A DNA stretch of 64,000 bases from JAVWPP01 sp036635835 (GCA_036635835.1 JAVWPP010000001.1:1-64000), one strand, 5' to 3'; counted from the stretch's first letter, positions 15,951-25,301 are shown. Program-made: numbers and translations. Notes: a model not told the origin generated them from the sequence alone.

Positions 15951-16733
15951 TTATTCTTGAATTAGTTCTAAATCTAATTCTTCATCGTTTATTTTTCTTA
16001 CTGTAATATCTCCAAAAAGATCTTTTTGGGATACATCTATCTTTTTTAACTTTGCAAGTTCAAGCATTCCTAAAAAAGCAGTTACTATTTCAACTTGATT
16101 GTTTTCTTCTATGTTAAATAACTTGTTGAAAACAAAAGATGTTTTATGAAAAAGTTCATTTAGCATTTGTTTTACTTTACTTCTAACTGTTACTTTTTCT
16201 ATTATTATTATATCTTCTATTTCATTAGATTTTACATTTACTTTTTGTTTATTTCTTTTTAAGACTTCTAAATATGCTTCATTTAACTCTATAGCGGAAA
16301 AGTCGTTGGTAGCTTGCTTTTGTGGTAGTTTTATTGCTTCTGTTGATTTTACTACGCAGCCATAATTGTTTTTATACATTTCTTCCATTAGACTTGCAGC
16401 AAATTTATATTTTTTATATTCTGCTATTCTTTTTAAAATATCTTCTTCTGATTCTTCTTCGTCTTCTTCTGAAGAGTTTATATCTGGCAATAGGCTTTTA
16501 GATTTTATGTATAATAGATTAGAAGCCATTACTAAAAATTCGCTGGCTATTTCCATATTCATTTTTTCCATTGCATCTAGATATTCTATATATGCATCTG
16601 TTATTTCACTTAAAGAAACATCAAATATATTCATCTTTTTTTTATCTATTAAATAGCAAAGTAAATCTAAAGGTCCTTCAAAATTGTTTATATTTAGACT
16701 ATATTTGCTTAGCGTTTCGTTAAAAATACTCAA
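15951..16733 (-). CDS. scpA: Segregation and condensation protein ScpA
   Basis: 260 residues. The N-terminal FEGPLDLLCYLIDKKKMNIF and the following helix are the kleisin SMC-neck binding part. A Ser/Glu-rich linker (SSEEDEEESEEDIL) leads to a C-terminal winged helix that binds the SMC head. ScpA bridges SMC dimers in chromosome condensation. The usual neighbour scpB is not seen downstream, where DUF2953 follows instead. The start lies one base from the punA stop, so expression is probably coupled to the recA-recX-punA genes upstream. Confidence 0.9.
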   Translation of the reverse strand: MSIFNETLSKYSLNINNFEGPLDLLCYLIDKKKMNIFDVSLSEITDAYIEYLDAMEKMNMEIASEFLVMASNLLYIKSKSLLPDINSSEEDEEESEEDILKRIAEYKKYKFAASLMEEMYKNNYGCVVKSTEAIKLPQKQATNDFSAIELNEAYLEVLKRNKQKVNVKSNEIEDIIIIEKVTVRSKVKQMLNELFHKTSFVFNKLFNIEENNQVEIVTAFLGMLELAKLKKIDVSQKDLFGDITVRKINDEELDLELIQE

Positions 16734-16734
16734 A

Positions 16735-17580
16735 TTACATCACTTCCAATACTTCATTTATTGTTTCAATCATTGCTAGTTTAGCTTTGTCTGCATTTTC
16801 TATAACTTCACTATGTGTTGGTGAAGCATTATTTGTACAAGAATTTGTTATACAAGAAACTCCGAAAACTTTCATATTTGAATGTTTTGCTACGATAGCT
16901 TCTGGCACTGTTGACATACCAACTGCGTCTGCGCCAAGGATTCTAAGTGCATTTACTTCAGCAGGTGTTTCATAACTTGGACCTGTCATATATATATAGT
17001 TTCCAACATGATAATCTTTATTAAGTTTATCTAGTTTTAATGCAACTTTTTTTACTGTTTCTTCATCATATAGGTTATGCATATTAGGAAATCTTTCACC
17101 GAAAAATTCTAGGTTTTCTCCTATTAACGGGTTTACACCAAAGATATTTATTTGATCTTTTATTATCATTATATCCCCAGGATTATATTCTAAATTAATT
17201 CCACCAGCTGCATTAGTAAGTATTATTTTTTTTATTCCAAGCTCACTATACACTCTGATAAGCTGAGTAACACTTCTTAAATTATGTCCTTCATAATAAT
17301 GTATTCTGCCTTGTTGCAAAACAACATTTTTATTATTTAAAGTTCCAAATATAAGCTTACCCTCATGACCTTTTATAGTTGTTTTAGGCATGCCAAGCAG
17401 TTGATCAAATTTAAGCTCGAAATCTACTTTTATTTCTTTTACTAAATCGCTAAGTCCTGAACCTAGTACAATTGCAAACTCATAATCTTTTTGTATATTT
17501 TTTTCTATAATTTTTACGTTTTTTTCTATCATTTTTAAATATTCATTATTGTTTTCTAACGCTTCTTTATTTGGGTTCAT
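16735..17580 (-). CDS. punA: Purine nucleoside phosphorylase (type I, trimeric)
   Basis: About 281 residues from the ATG at 17580 (MNPNKEALE); a GTG four codons earlier overlaps the ribosome-binding region. It contains VLGSGLSDL, the phosphate-binding GHEGKLIFG, QGRIHYYEGH, TNAAGGIN and the TGPSYETPAEVNALR, GADAVGMSTVPE signatures of trimeric PNP. The enzyme splits purine nucleosides (guanosine, inosine types) with phosphate to base and ribose 1-phosphate. Length is normal. Ends nearly touch recX and scpA, giving a recA-recX-punA-scpA operon. Confidence 0.93.
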   Translation of the reverse strand: MNPNKEALENNNEYLKMIEKNVKIIEKNIQKDYEFAIVLGSGLSDLVKEIKVDFELKFDQLLGMPKTTIKGHEGKLIFGTLNNKNVVLQQGRIHYYEGHNLRSVTQLIRVYSELGIKKIILTNAAGGINLEYNPGDIMIIKDQINIFGVNPLIGENLEFFGERFPNMHNLYDEETVKKVALKLDKLNKDYHVGNYIYMTGPSYETPAEVNALRILGADAVGMSTVPEAIVAKHSNMKVFGVSCITNSCTNNASPTHSEVIENADKAKLAMIETINEVLEVM

Positions 17581-17585
17581 ATATA

Positions 17586-18005
17586 TTACCACTTTCCTTC
17601 GATATCTACGTCAAAACCTCTATTAAATAAATACATTAATATTTTATCTTCGTCTAAAGTTTTTGACTTTGAGTTTACTATTTTTTCAATCACTTTTTTT
17701 TCATAATCTATTTCATATAAAATATTAATCTCTTTATCAATTATACCTTCTTTGACGCCCTTTTGCAATAGACTTTCCCTTATTTCATATGTTGATTTTT
17801 TCATTTCATTGCTGCACTGTTTGATATATAAAGAAGTATAGGCTACATCATCTATGTAACCTATTTCTTCAATATCTATAATAACTTTATCTATAATTTC
17901 ATCTTCTACACCAAGACTTGCTAATTTATTTCTAACTTCATACTCTGTTTTTTTAGTTGAAGCTAAATATTTAACAGCTTTTTGCCTCGCAGTTATATAG
18001 TCCAA
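17586..18005 (-). CDS. recX: Regulatory protein RecX
   Basis: 139 residues made of three-helix repeats: AVKYLASTKKTEYEVRNKL, DDVAYTSLYIKQ and KILMYLFNRGFD. RecX binds RecA filaments and limits their growth. The gene follows recA by 2 bp, the classic order. Somewhat short for Firmicutes RecX but all repeat helices are present. Confidence 0.88.
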   Translation of the reverse strand: MDYITARQKAVKYLASTKKTEYEVRNKLASLGVEDEIIDKVIIDIEEIGYIDDVAYTSLYIKQCSNEMKKSTYEIRESLLQKGVKEGIIDKEINILYEIDYEKKVIEKIVNSKSKTLDEDKILMYLFNRGFDVDIEGKW

Positions 18006-18007
18006 AA

Positions 18008-19054
18008 TTATTCCTCGCTTTCATTTACTTTGAATTCTTCAAAATCTCCTAAACTTTTTTCAAAAGCTAGTTTGTAATTATCTCTGATTTTCTTTTCTAT
18101 TTCAGATGCTATAGTTGGATTTTCTTTAAGGAATGATTTGGCATTTTCTCTTCCTTGACCTATTTTTTGGCCATTATATGCATACCATGCTCCACTTTTA
18201 TCTATTATATCTAATGTTGCTCCTAAATCTACTATACATCCTTCTTTAGATATTCCTTTTCCATAAACAATATCAAATTCTGCTTCTCTAAATGGTGGTG
18301 CAACCTTATTCTTTACTACTTTTACTTTTGTAAGTGTTCCAGTAACTTCTCCATTAGATTTAATTGCTTCTTTTTTTCTTACATCTAATCTTACTGATGC
18401 ATAGAATTTTAAGGCTCTACCGCCGGGAGTTGTTTCTGGGCTACCAAACATTACTCCTACTTTTTCTCTAAGCTGATTTATAAATATTGCAGATGTTTTA
18501 GATTTGTTTAAAACGCCTGTTAGTTTTCTTAACGCTTGAGACATAAGCCTTGCTTGAAGTCCTATATGTGAATCTCCCATTTCTCCGTCTATTTCAGCTT
18601 TTGGAACTAGCGCTGCAACTGAATCTATAACTACTATATCTATAGCGCCACTTCTTACTAATTGCTCAGTTATTTCTAAAGCTTGCTCTCCAGTATCTGG
18701 CTGTGAAACGATTAAATTATCTATATCTACGCCTAGATTTCTAGCGTACACTGGATCTAAGGCATGTTCTGCATCTATAAACGCTGCTATTCCTCCTGCT
18801 TTTTGTGCTTCGGCAATAATATGTAATGCCACAGTTGTTTTACCAGAAGATTCTGGTCCAAATATTTCAACAACTCTTCCCCTTGGCACTCCGCCTATTC
18901 CTAAAGCTACATCTAAACTTAAGGCACCTGTAGGAATAAATTCAATATTCATACTTGTTAGATCTCCTAATTTCATAACTGCACCTTTTCCAAAGTTTTT
19001 TTCAATTTGATTCATAGCAATGTCTAATGCTTTTTTTCTTTCTTCTAATACCAT
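18008..19054 (-). CDS. recA: Recombinase RecA
   Basis: 348 residues with the full RecA core: Walker A GPESSGKTT, FIDAEHALDP, VIDSVAALVP (Walker B), the DNA-binding loop GSPETTPGGRALKFYASVR and FINQLREKVG. It binds single-stranded DNA, catalyses strand exchange and triggers LexA self-cleavage. A consensus promoter lies 46 bp upstream, with a candidate LexA site between promoter and gene. The operon continues into recX. Confidence 0.98.
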   Translation of the reverse strand: MVLEERKKALDIAMNQIEKNFGKGAVMKLGDLTSMNIEFIPTGALSLDVALGIGGVPRGRVVEIFGPESSGKTTVALHIIAEAQKAGGIAAFIDAEHALDPVYARNLGVDIDNLIVSQPDTGEQALEITEQLVRSGAIDIVVIDSVAALVPKAEIDGEMGDSHIGLQARLMSQALRKLTGVLNKSKTSAIFINQLREKVGVMFGSPETTPGGRALKFYASVRLDVRKKEAIKSNGEVTGTLTKVKVVKNKVAPPFREAEFDIVYGKGISKEGCIVDLGATLDIIDKSGAWYAYNGQKIGQGRENAKSFLKENPTIASEIEKKIRDNYKLAFEKSLGDFEEFKVNESEE

Positions 19055-19073
19055 ATATATTCCTCTACTTTCT

Positions 19074-19087
19074 TGAACAGTCGTTTG
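19074..19087 (-). promoter_or_regulatory. Candidate LexA (SOS) box of recA
   Basis: On the minus strand the site reads CAAACGACTGTTCA, equal to GAAC-N4-GTTT on the other strand, the loose clostridial LexA box form. It lies between the predicted start of transcription and the recA ATG, a sensible repressor position. Confidence 0.45.
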
Positions 19088-19099
19088 TTTGATATATCA

Positions 19100-19128
19100 A
19101 TTATACACAACAAAAAAACATTTGTCAA
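19100..19128 (-). promoter_or_regulatory. recA promoter
   Basis: TTGACA (19123-19128), 17 bp, TATAAT (19100-19105): an exact sigma-A consensus. The -35 box is inside the second arm of the terminator of the upstream helicase gene. Confidence 0.9.
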
Positions 19129-19181
19129 CGTATTTCTCGAAAAAATATTTTTTTTCGTTTACACGTTTTGACAAATGTTTT
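19111..19181 (-). terminator. Terminator of the SNF2 gene overlapping the recA promoter
   Basis: A 14-bp inverted repeat (19115-19128 with 19168-19181) followed on the minus strand by a T-run. Its loop holds a second perfect 8-bp stem (CGAAAAAA/TTTTTTCG). One arm contains the recA -35 box. Confidence 0.7.
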
Positions 19182-19215
19182 GAAAGGTCTATATTTCGCT
19201 ATTTGTAGCTACTTT

Positions 19216-22200
19216 TTATATATCGAAAAGCTCTAAAATTTCACTTCTAGACATCTTATTTATAAATGTTTCGCCTTCTTTTATTATTGAAGTAGACAAA
19301 TCATTTTTCTTTTCTTGAAGCTGCTGAATTTTTTCTTCTATACTATTTTGTGTTATAAGTTTAAACACTTGAACATTGTTTTTTTGTCCAATTCTATATG
19401 CTCTATCTGTTGCTTGGTTTTGCGCTGAAACGTTCCACCAAGGATCATAATGTATAACCATATCTGCGCCAGTTAGGTTTAAACCTGTTCCTCCGGCTTT
19501 TAAAGATATAAGGAAAACAGATAGTTCTTTGCTTCTATTAAATTCTTCAACCATTTCTATTCTTTCATCTACTTTTGTTTGACCTGTTAAAGTTAAGAAA
19601 TTAATGTTTTTTTCTTTTAAATTCTTTTCAATGATTGGAAACATAGATGTGAACTGTGAAAATAGGAGTATTTTATGTCCGCTATTTGCGCCTTCTACTA
19701 TTATTTCTAAACACTGATTTAGTTTTTCGCTTTCTCCATCGTAATCATCTATGAAAAGTGATGGATGGCAGCAAAGCTGTCTAAGCCTTGTTATCATTGA
19801 TAAAATTTTAATCTTGTTACCAGATTTATTCTCATCTTTTAATTCTTCGTTAACTTCTTTTCTTACGCCTGCTAAATGTGCTTTATATAATGCTGTTTGT
19901 TTTTCGTTCATTTCATTATATAGAACAGATTCTGTTTTTTCTGGAAGCTCAGATAGTACGTCTTTTTTCATTCTTCTAAGTATAAATGGTGATACCATCT
20001 TTTTTAATTTAGTCATTGAATACGTGTCGTTATCTTTTACAATTGGTTGCTCGTATATGTCTCTGAATTTTCTATATCCGTATAAATATCCAGGCATAAC
20101 GAAGTCAAAAATTGACCATAGCTCAGAAAGTGAGTTTTCCATTGGTGTTCCTGTAAGGGCAAATCTTACTGAACTGTTAATTCTTTTAAGTGCTTTTGCG
20201 TTTTGAGTGTTGTTGTTTTTTATATACTGAGCCTCATCTGCTATGCAATATTTGAAATTCACTTTTTCGTATTCTTCTATGTCTCTTTTTAATAAATCGT
20301 ATGAGGTAATTACTACGTCATAATTTAGTGATGTCTTTATCAACTCAGATCTGTTTTTTGCGTTACCACTTACTACTAAAATATCTATATATGGAGCAAA
20401 TTTATTTATTTCTTTTTTCCAGTTTATATATAAAGAACTTGGGCAAACTACAATTGATGTTTGTTTGTCATGTTGTTTTTCATCTATAAGTAGTGATATT
20501 ATTTGAATTGTTTTACCAAGACCCATATCATCTGCAAGTATTCCACCAAATCCACATTTATCTAAAGTTTTTAACCAGTTGAATCCTGTCTTTTGATAGT
20601 TTCTTAAAACACCTTCTATGCATTTTGGTTCTTTAAATTGCTCATCTTTTATACTTGTTACATCCTTGATAACATTTTTAAAAGTTTCATCTCTTGTGAT
20701 ATCTATGCTGTCGTTTTCTTTAATAAAATTATCTAGGCTTAATGCTCTATATTTTTCTACTTGTATTTTTCCATCTACCAATTCTTTTTCGTTTACGCCA
20801 AGCGTATCTGATAGGTCTACAAGTGCAGATATTCCAGCAGATTCGAAGTTTAAAAAGCTTCCGTCTTTAAGTCTAAAGTATTTCTTTTTCATTTTATATA
20901 GCTTAAATATTTGTTTTATTTCTGCTTCTGTAAGGCCTAAGTCTTCTACGGAAACGCTAAGTAGATTGTTTTCTATGCGCACTCCCATAGATATTTTTTT
21001 TGTGCTTATTATTTGTCTATTTTTAAGTTTTTCAGTTATTAAGACTTCAAATTTAGCCATGAAATCTTCTATGCCTTCTTTAATGAAATTATATATATCT
21101 GATTCTTCTTTTAAATATATATACTGCTTTTCGTAATTTACACTAAATCCGTGTTGTTTAAATATATTTCTAACTTTTAATTCTTCTATACTATTTCTAT
21201 TGCATTCTACTTTAGAAAGATCTGAATATGGATTAAATTCTATATCTCCATAGCAAAATTTTATTTCTGCTATTATATTATTGTATTTGTCTAAATCTAA
21301 AAATACTTTAACTGCTAATTTTTCTGGTAGAAAGCCTTCTACAATTTTTTCATCATAAATTACTTCTGCTTTTTCATTAAGAATAGGTAAAACATATCCG
21401 CAAAAGCTAGATATTCTGTCTTTTGTTATTTTCATAACTTCTTTTTTACTCATTCTAAATGAATTAATAGCTGGTATTACTGCATTTTTAAATTCATCTG
21501 AGCATTTATATAATACATAATCTTTTAATATATATATACTATTTTGTCCTTTATATATTTTATATTCCATGTAATTATGCGTTATTTCTAACTTTTTATC
21601 GTTTTGAGATACAACAAATTTCAAGACTGGATCTTGCTCTAGAAATTTAATGAATTTAACTTCTTCAGTTTTTTCTGCATCTGTTTCTTCTACTTCTATT
21701 TCCATATCTTTTGCTATTTCAAAAAACTCGTCAAGTGCGCTATATACAAGGTTTATTTTGCCTCTAACTGAGCCTTGTGAGTTGTATACATCTATTAACT
21801 CATTGTACTCTGTAGCTTTTTTATCTATAAATTTCATAAGCTGTAAAGAATCTTTTTCGAAAGCTTCTTTAATATGAATAAACTCTAAATCTTTTCCGTA
21901 TTTAACGCATTCTTTGTTTTTTAAAGCTTCGCTAAATTTGTATATATCTTTTAAAATATATTCTTTTTCTGTGCCAAGTTTAAAACTTACAGAAAAGTTC
22001 TTTCCGGATATTTTAACTTTAGGTGTTATTCTAACATGATTATATTTACTTTTATTATCTAGCTTTTGTAGTTCCATAGTTTCGTAATATGATATAAAAT
22101 CCATCACTAGATTTGTATCTCTTTTACCAGTTAGGCTTATTGATTTTTTCTTATCTATTATACTTCCTTTATAATTTAGATATTTATCTTCGTTTGTATA

Positions 22201-22482
22201 TATGTCAAAAATCATTGCTACTATGTGCTCGCATATTTTCTTTTCTGTATCGAAATACTGACAATCGCATGAATAGTCTATTTTATCTGAATCTTTATCT
22301 ATTTTCACTATGTATTTATTAGCTGAATCTACTATTGATATGGCAGTATATTTACTTTGTGAATATTTTATGAATTCTCCTGTACTTACTTTTCCTTTTT
22401 CGTATAGTTTCATTCCTCTTCCACTAACTTTATCTTCTGCTCTTCTTAATAGCATATTCATTTCTACTTGATCTAGTAACAT
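19216..22482 (-). CDS. SNF2-family DNA-dependent ATPase with SWIM zinc finger
   Basis: About 1088 residues. The ATG at 22482 is preferred, with GAGGG upstream; a GTG five codons earlier has no ribosome-binding site. An N-terminal SWIM finger (CDCQYFDTEKKICEH, CxCxnCxH) is followed by a long SNF2-associated region. The helicase core has GGILADDMGLGKTIQI (Walker A), DEAQYIKN, ALTGTPMENS, and motifs V/VI SLKAGGTGLNLTGAD and ATDRAYRIGQ. Such bacterial RapA/HepA-like enzymes translocate on DNA and remodel protein complexes; the precise role here is unknown. It is a single gene ending in its own terminator. Confidence 0.92.
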   Translation of the reverse strand: MLLDQVEMNMLLRRAEDKVSGRGMKLYEKGKVSTGEFIKYSQSKYTAISIVDSANKYIVKIDKDSDKIDYSCDCQYFDTEKKICEHIVAMIFDIYTNEDKYLNYKGSIIDKKKSISLTGKRDTNLVMDFISYYETMELQKLDNKSKYNHVRITPKVKISGKNFSVSFKLGTEKEYILKDIYKFSEALKNKECVKYGKDLEFIHIKEAFEKDSLQLMKFIDKKATEYNELIDVYNSQGSVRGKINLVYSALDEFFEIAKDMEIEVEETDAEKTEEVKFIKFLEQDPVLKFVVSQNDKKLEITHNYMEYKIYKGQNSIYILKDYVLYKCSDEFKNAVIPAINSFRMSKKEVMKITKDRISSFCGYVLPILNEKAEVIYDEKIVEGFLPEKLAVKVFLDLDKYNNIIAEIKFCYGDIEFNPYSDLSKVECNRNSIEELKVRNIFKQHGFSVNYEKQYIYLKEESDIYNFIKEGIEDFMAKFEVLITEKLKNRQIISTKKISMGVRIENNLLSVSVEDLGLTEAEIKQIFKLYKMKKKYFRLKDGSFLNFESAGISALVDLSDTLGVNEKELVDGKIQVEKYRALSLDNFIKENDSIDITRDETFKNVIKDVTSIKDEQFKEPKCIEGVLRNYQKTGFNWLKTLDKCGFGGILADDMGLGKTIQIISLLIDEKQHDKQTSIVVCPSSLYINWKKEINKFAPYIDILVVSGNAKNRSELIKTSLNYDVVITSYDLLKRDIEEYEKVNFKYCIADEAQYIKNNNTQNAKALKRINSSVRFALTGTPMENSLSELWSIFDFVMPGYLYGYRKFRDIYEQPIVKDNDTYSMTKLKKMVSPFILRRMKKDVLSELPEKTESVLYNEMNEKQTALYKAHLAGVRKEVNEELKDENKSGNKIKILSMITRLRQLCCHPSLFIDDYDGESEKLNQCLEIIVEGANSGHKILLFSQFTSMFPIIEKNLKEKNINFLTLTGQTKVDERIEMVEEFNRSKELSVFLISLKAGGTGLNLTGADMVIHYDPWWNVSAQNQATDRAYRIGQKNNVQVFKLITQNSIEEKIQQLQEKKNDLSTSIIKEGETFINKMSRSEILELFDI

Positions 22483-22554
22483 TATATTATCCCTCACTCA
22501 TTCACTTCTATCTATTCTACCATACTTTACGATGTTTTTCCATACTTTTTGACA

Positions 22555-22592
22555 TAAAAAAGACAAGAATAGCTTAAAACTCTTGTCTTTTC
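22555..22592 (-). terminator. Terminator after prs
   Basis: AAAAGACAAGA paired with TCTTGTCTTTT followed by more T on the minus strand, directly after the prs stop. Confidence 0.85.
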
Positions 22593-22595
22593 TTA

Positions 22596-23576
22596 TTATT
22601 TTTCGTTATCTATATATTCTAAAATTCTAGTTGGTAGTTTTTTTGTTATTTCACTTACTGTATCTCCTCTATTTATTCTGTCTACAGCTTCTGCAAAAAG
22701 TGGTGCTGCAGATACTATTCTGAACTTTTTCTGGTCTTTAATAAGTGGATTATTTATTGTATCTGTAGTCATTACAAATTCTATTTCACTGTTATTTATT
22801 TTATCTAAACCTTTTTGACTTAATAAAGCATGAGATAGGCAAGCAAATACTTGTTTTGCGCCATGCTTTTTAAGCATTCTGCACATATCTACTAAAGTTC
22901 CACCAGATATAGAAAAATCGTCTACGATTACTACGTTTTTATCTTTAACATCTCCAATTAACTGAAGTATTTCAGCGTTTTCGTCATGTCCTTTTCTAGA
23001 TTTGTCTCCAATTACTACATCTACGCCTAATTTATCTGCAAAAAGTCTAGCTTGCTTTGCATATCCTGCGTCTGGTGAAGCTATTACGAAATTATCTAGT
23101 TTCATATGAGTTATATATTCTGCTAAAAGTGGCATTGCAAATAGATTATCTACTTGTCTTTTAAAGAAACCTTGTATTTGTGGACTGTGTAAATCCATAG
23201 TTATAACATGATCTGCACCTGCAAGTTCCATGCATTCTGCACAAACTCTTGCTCTTATAGATGTTCTAGGTTCATCTTTTTTATCTCCCTTAGCATAGCT
23301 AAAGTATGGCATAACTACAGTTACGCTTCTTGCACTAGATCTTTGAAGTGCGTCTAGCCAAAATAATATTTCAACTAAATCATCATTTGGTGTAAGTCCC
23401 ATTGGCTGTACAATATATACATCTTTTTGCCTTACTGTTTCATTAACTTTTACAAAAATATTTCCTTCTGAAAATTTAAATACCTCAGAACTTCCTAATG
23501 TTATTCCTAAATATTCGCACATCTTTTCTGCAAATTCCTTGCCAGAACTTCCAGCGAAAACTTTATATTCTCTCAT
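22596..23576 (-). CDS. prs: Ribose-phosphate pyrophosphokinase
   Basis: About 326 residues from the ATG at 23576, which has GGAGAG just upstream; the TTG start 15 bases earlier includes that site. Signatures are FSEGNIFVKVNETVRQKDVY, VVMPYFSYAKGDKKDEPR, MDLHSPQIQGFF and the PRPP loop VIVDDFSISGGT. It makes PRPP from ribose 5-phosphate and ATP for nucleotide, His and Trp synthesis. The flexible catalytic loop resembles the canonical RQDKK form with a GDKKDEPR variant. A tRNA-Thr gene lies directly upstream and may share its transcript. Confidence 0.92.
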   Translation of the reverse strand: MREYKVFAGSSGKEFAEKMCEYLGITLGSSEVFKFSEGNIFVKVNETVRQKDVYIVQPMGLTPNDDLVEILFWLDALQRSSARSVTVVMPYFSYAKGDKKDEPRTSIRARVCAECMELAGADHVITMDLHSPQIQGFFKRQVDNLFAMPLLAEYITHMKLDNFVIASPDAGYAKQARLFADKLGVDVVIGDKSRKGHDENAEILQLIGDVKDKNVVIVDDFSISGGTLVDMCRMLKKHGAKQVFACLSHALLSQKGLDKINNSEIEFVMTTDTINNPLIKDQKKFRIVSAAPLFAEAVDRINRGDTVSEITKKLPTRILEYIDNEK

Positions 23577-23602
23577 TATTAATCTCTCCAATTCTTAAAA
23601 TA

Positions 23603-23678
23603 TGGGGCTTTCAACCAGAATCGAACTGGTGACCTTTTGCTTACCATGCAAATGCTCTACCTACTGAGCTATGAAAGC
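23603..23678 (-). tRNA. tRNA-Thr (anticodon GGT)
   Basis: A full cloverleaf of 76 bases with encoded CCA. The acceptor stem is GCTTTCA/TGAAAGC, the D-arm GCTC/GAGC, the anticodon stem TTTGC/GCAAA with loop ATGGTAA (anticodon GGT), and the T-arm ACCAG-TTCGATT-CTGGT. The discriminator base is C, not common for tRNA-Thr. It lies between DUF3137 and prs. Confidence 0.95.
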
Positions 23679-23695
23679 GGCACATTTACATTATA

Positions 23696-24652
23696 CTACT
23701 CTATAACTAATTTTTCAACGTTTTCACACGCTGTATCTACTATTTTGAATACTTTTGTTATTAAATCTAAATCTTTTTCTGCTTTTTCTTCATCAACTAG
23801 TTCTTTTTTAGAATAAAAGTCTAAAAACTCTGGGTGTTTGAATGAAATGTACATATTAGAACCTTCTATAGACATTTCAATTTTTACGTTTAATGCCTTG
23901 GTTATATCTAAAATATCTGACATGTTAGCTGGTGTAAGCATTCTTCTTACATTTATTTGATCGTTTGAATATACGTCGTAAACCTCCTCAAACTGAGGTG
24001 AATCTAAATTCACTTTCTGATTTTTATCTACTAATTTTCTTGAAAAACTGTCTATCGCGCTTTCATTGCTTATTATTTTTATGGTTCCTGGGTACGCTTT
24101 TGTTAAATTTGCATGTACAAATACGCCTTTAAAAACCGAAATATATCTAATTTTGCCGTGTGAATTTTTATAGTTTTGCTCTTTTTGTAGTGTTATTTGA
24201 GACATTTCAATGCCGTATCTACAGTTGTTTTTAGACAAATTTGCTGCTACGTAATCTTCTCCTAAGTATTTATCGTAAGGTATTTTTAAAGACGAAGAAT
24301 CGTATATAGAGGGCATTACGTATACATCTGGGGAATATATAATGTGCGGACTTACTCGCTTTAAAAGAGTAGGTACCACTTTTGTTTTATACATTTTTAA
24401 AAAACGTATCAGCTCATTTTGTCTTAAAAACATAAGTAATCCTTCTACAGCTATCAGCGGGAATACAAGTTGAAAAATCATCACAGGTACATTTCCTGAG
24501 TATTTATATGTAAACATAAGCATAATGCAGCAAAGGACTATAGCTGCTGCTACAAAAGATATATCATACATTTTCAACTTTTTTTGAGATTTTGTTAGAC
24601 TATCTCTTTCTGCTATTTCTAAATTTTCTAGTAGGTCAAATTTTAAACTCAT
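23696..24652 (-). CDS. DUF3137 family membrane protein
   Basis: 318 residues. Two hydrophobic segments (about 32-47 and 54-74) are followed by a soluble domain with ISVFKGVFVHANL and the DUF3137 signature FEEVYDVYSNDQINVRRMLTPANM. Members typically stand next to a LemA gene, as here (9 bp apart). The pair is probably a membrane-associated module of unknown function. Cytoplasmic placement of the large domain is inferred from topology. Confidence 0.8.
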   Translation of the reverse strand: MSLKFDLLENLEIAERDSLTKSQKKLKMYDISFVAAAIVLCCIMLMFTYKYSGNVPVMIFQLVFPLIAVEGLLMFLRQNELIRFLKMYKTKVVPTLLKRVSPHIIYSPDVYVMPSIYDSSSLKIPYDKYLGEDYVAANLSKNNCRYGIEMSQITLQKEQNYKNSHGKIRYISVFKGVFVHANLTKAYPGTIKIISNESAIDSFSRKLVDKNQKVNLDSPQFEEVYDVYSNDQINVRRMLTPANMSDILDITKALNVKIEMSIEGSNMYISFKHPEFLDFYSKKELVDEEKAEKDLDLITKVFKIVDTACENVEKLVIE

Positions 24653-24661
24653 AATTTCTCC

Positions 24662-25195
24662 TTACATTTTAACATTTATTTTTTGTTTTTCTTCTTCTAA
24701 AACTTCATATAATTTTAACTGTTCTAACTTAAATACTTTGGCAATTAAATTATATGGTATTTGCTGCACTTTTGTGTTGTATTCTGTAACTGAAGTATTA
24801 TAGAATCTCCTTGCAGCTTGTAGCTCATCTTCTAAACTTTCTAGCTGCTTTTGTAGTGTTATAAAGGACTCTGCGGCTTTTAAGTCTGGGTATGCTTCTG
24901 CTACTAGATCTATGTTTTGGCTAAGCTGTTTGTTAAGCTTAATGTCTTTTTCTACGTCTTTTCCTGTTGTAAACTGCGCTCTTAATTTAGTAAGCAAAAG
25001 TAATGTTTTTTCCTCATGGTTTTTGTATCCTTTAACTGTTTCAATTAAATTAGGTAACAAATCAAACCTTTTTTTAAGGTATACATCAATGCTTGCTTTA
25101 GCGTTGTTTGCATGCATTTTATAGCTTATTAGGTTGTTGTATAAAACGACAAATACTATTAATATTATTAATACTATGAAAATTACAAGTACCAT
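24662..25195 (-). CDS. lemA: LemA family protein
   Basis: 177 residues: one N-terminal transmembrane segment, then the LemA helical bundle with KRFDLLPNLIETVKGY, AESFITLQKQLESLEDELQ and ARRFYNTSVTEYNTKVQ. LemA proteins are anchored helical domains; their biochemical role is not settled. It is followed by DUF3137. A consensus promoter faces it at 25221-25249, divergent from the plus-strand pentapeptide gene. Confidence 0.9.
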   Translation of the reverse strand: MVLVIFIVLIILIVFVVLYNNLISYKMHANNAKASIDVYLKKRFDLLPNLIETVKGYKNHEEKTLLLLTKLRAQFTTGKDVEKDIKLNKQLSQNIDLVAEAYPDLKAAESFITLQKQLESLEDELQAARRFYNTSVTEYNTKVQQIPYNLIAKVFKLEQLKLYEVLEEEKQKINVKM

Positions 25196-25220
25196 ATTTC
25201 CACTCCCTTTTTATAGCTTT

Positions 25221-25249
25221 ATATTACATTAAATTTAACATAATGTCAA
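25221..25249 (-). promoter_or_regulatory. Promoter of lemA-DUF3137
   Basis: TTGACA (25244-25249), 17 bp, TAATAT (25221-25226). Its -35 box is only 8 bp from that of the divergent promoter. Confidence 0.8.
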
Positions 25250-25257
25250 CATATTAA

Positions 25258-25286
25258 TTGACTATTGTTGCTTAATATATTATAAT
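25258..25286 (+). promoter_or_regulatory. Promoter of the pentapeptide repeat gene
   Basis: TTGACT (25258-25263), 17 bp, TATAAT (25281-25286). Transcription would begin near 25293, leaving a leader of only about nine bases before the ATG at 25302. Confidence 0.8.
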
Positions 25287-25301
25287 AATTTTGGTGATAG
25301 A

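Noticed and set aside
20618..21136. Plus-strand frame inside the SNF2 gene
   Set aside because: Codon pattern and lack of a start signal mark it as the complement of the helicase gene.
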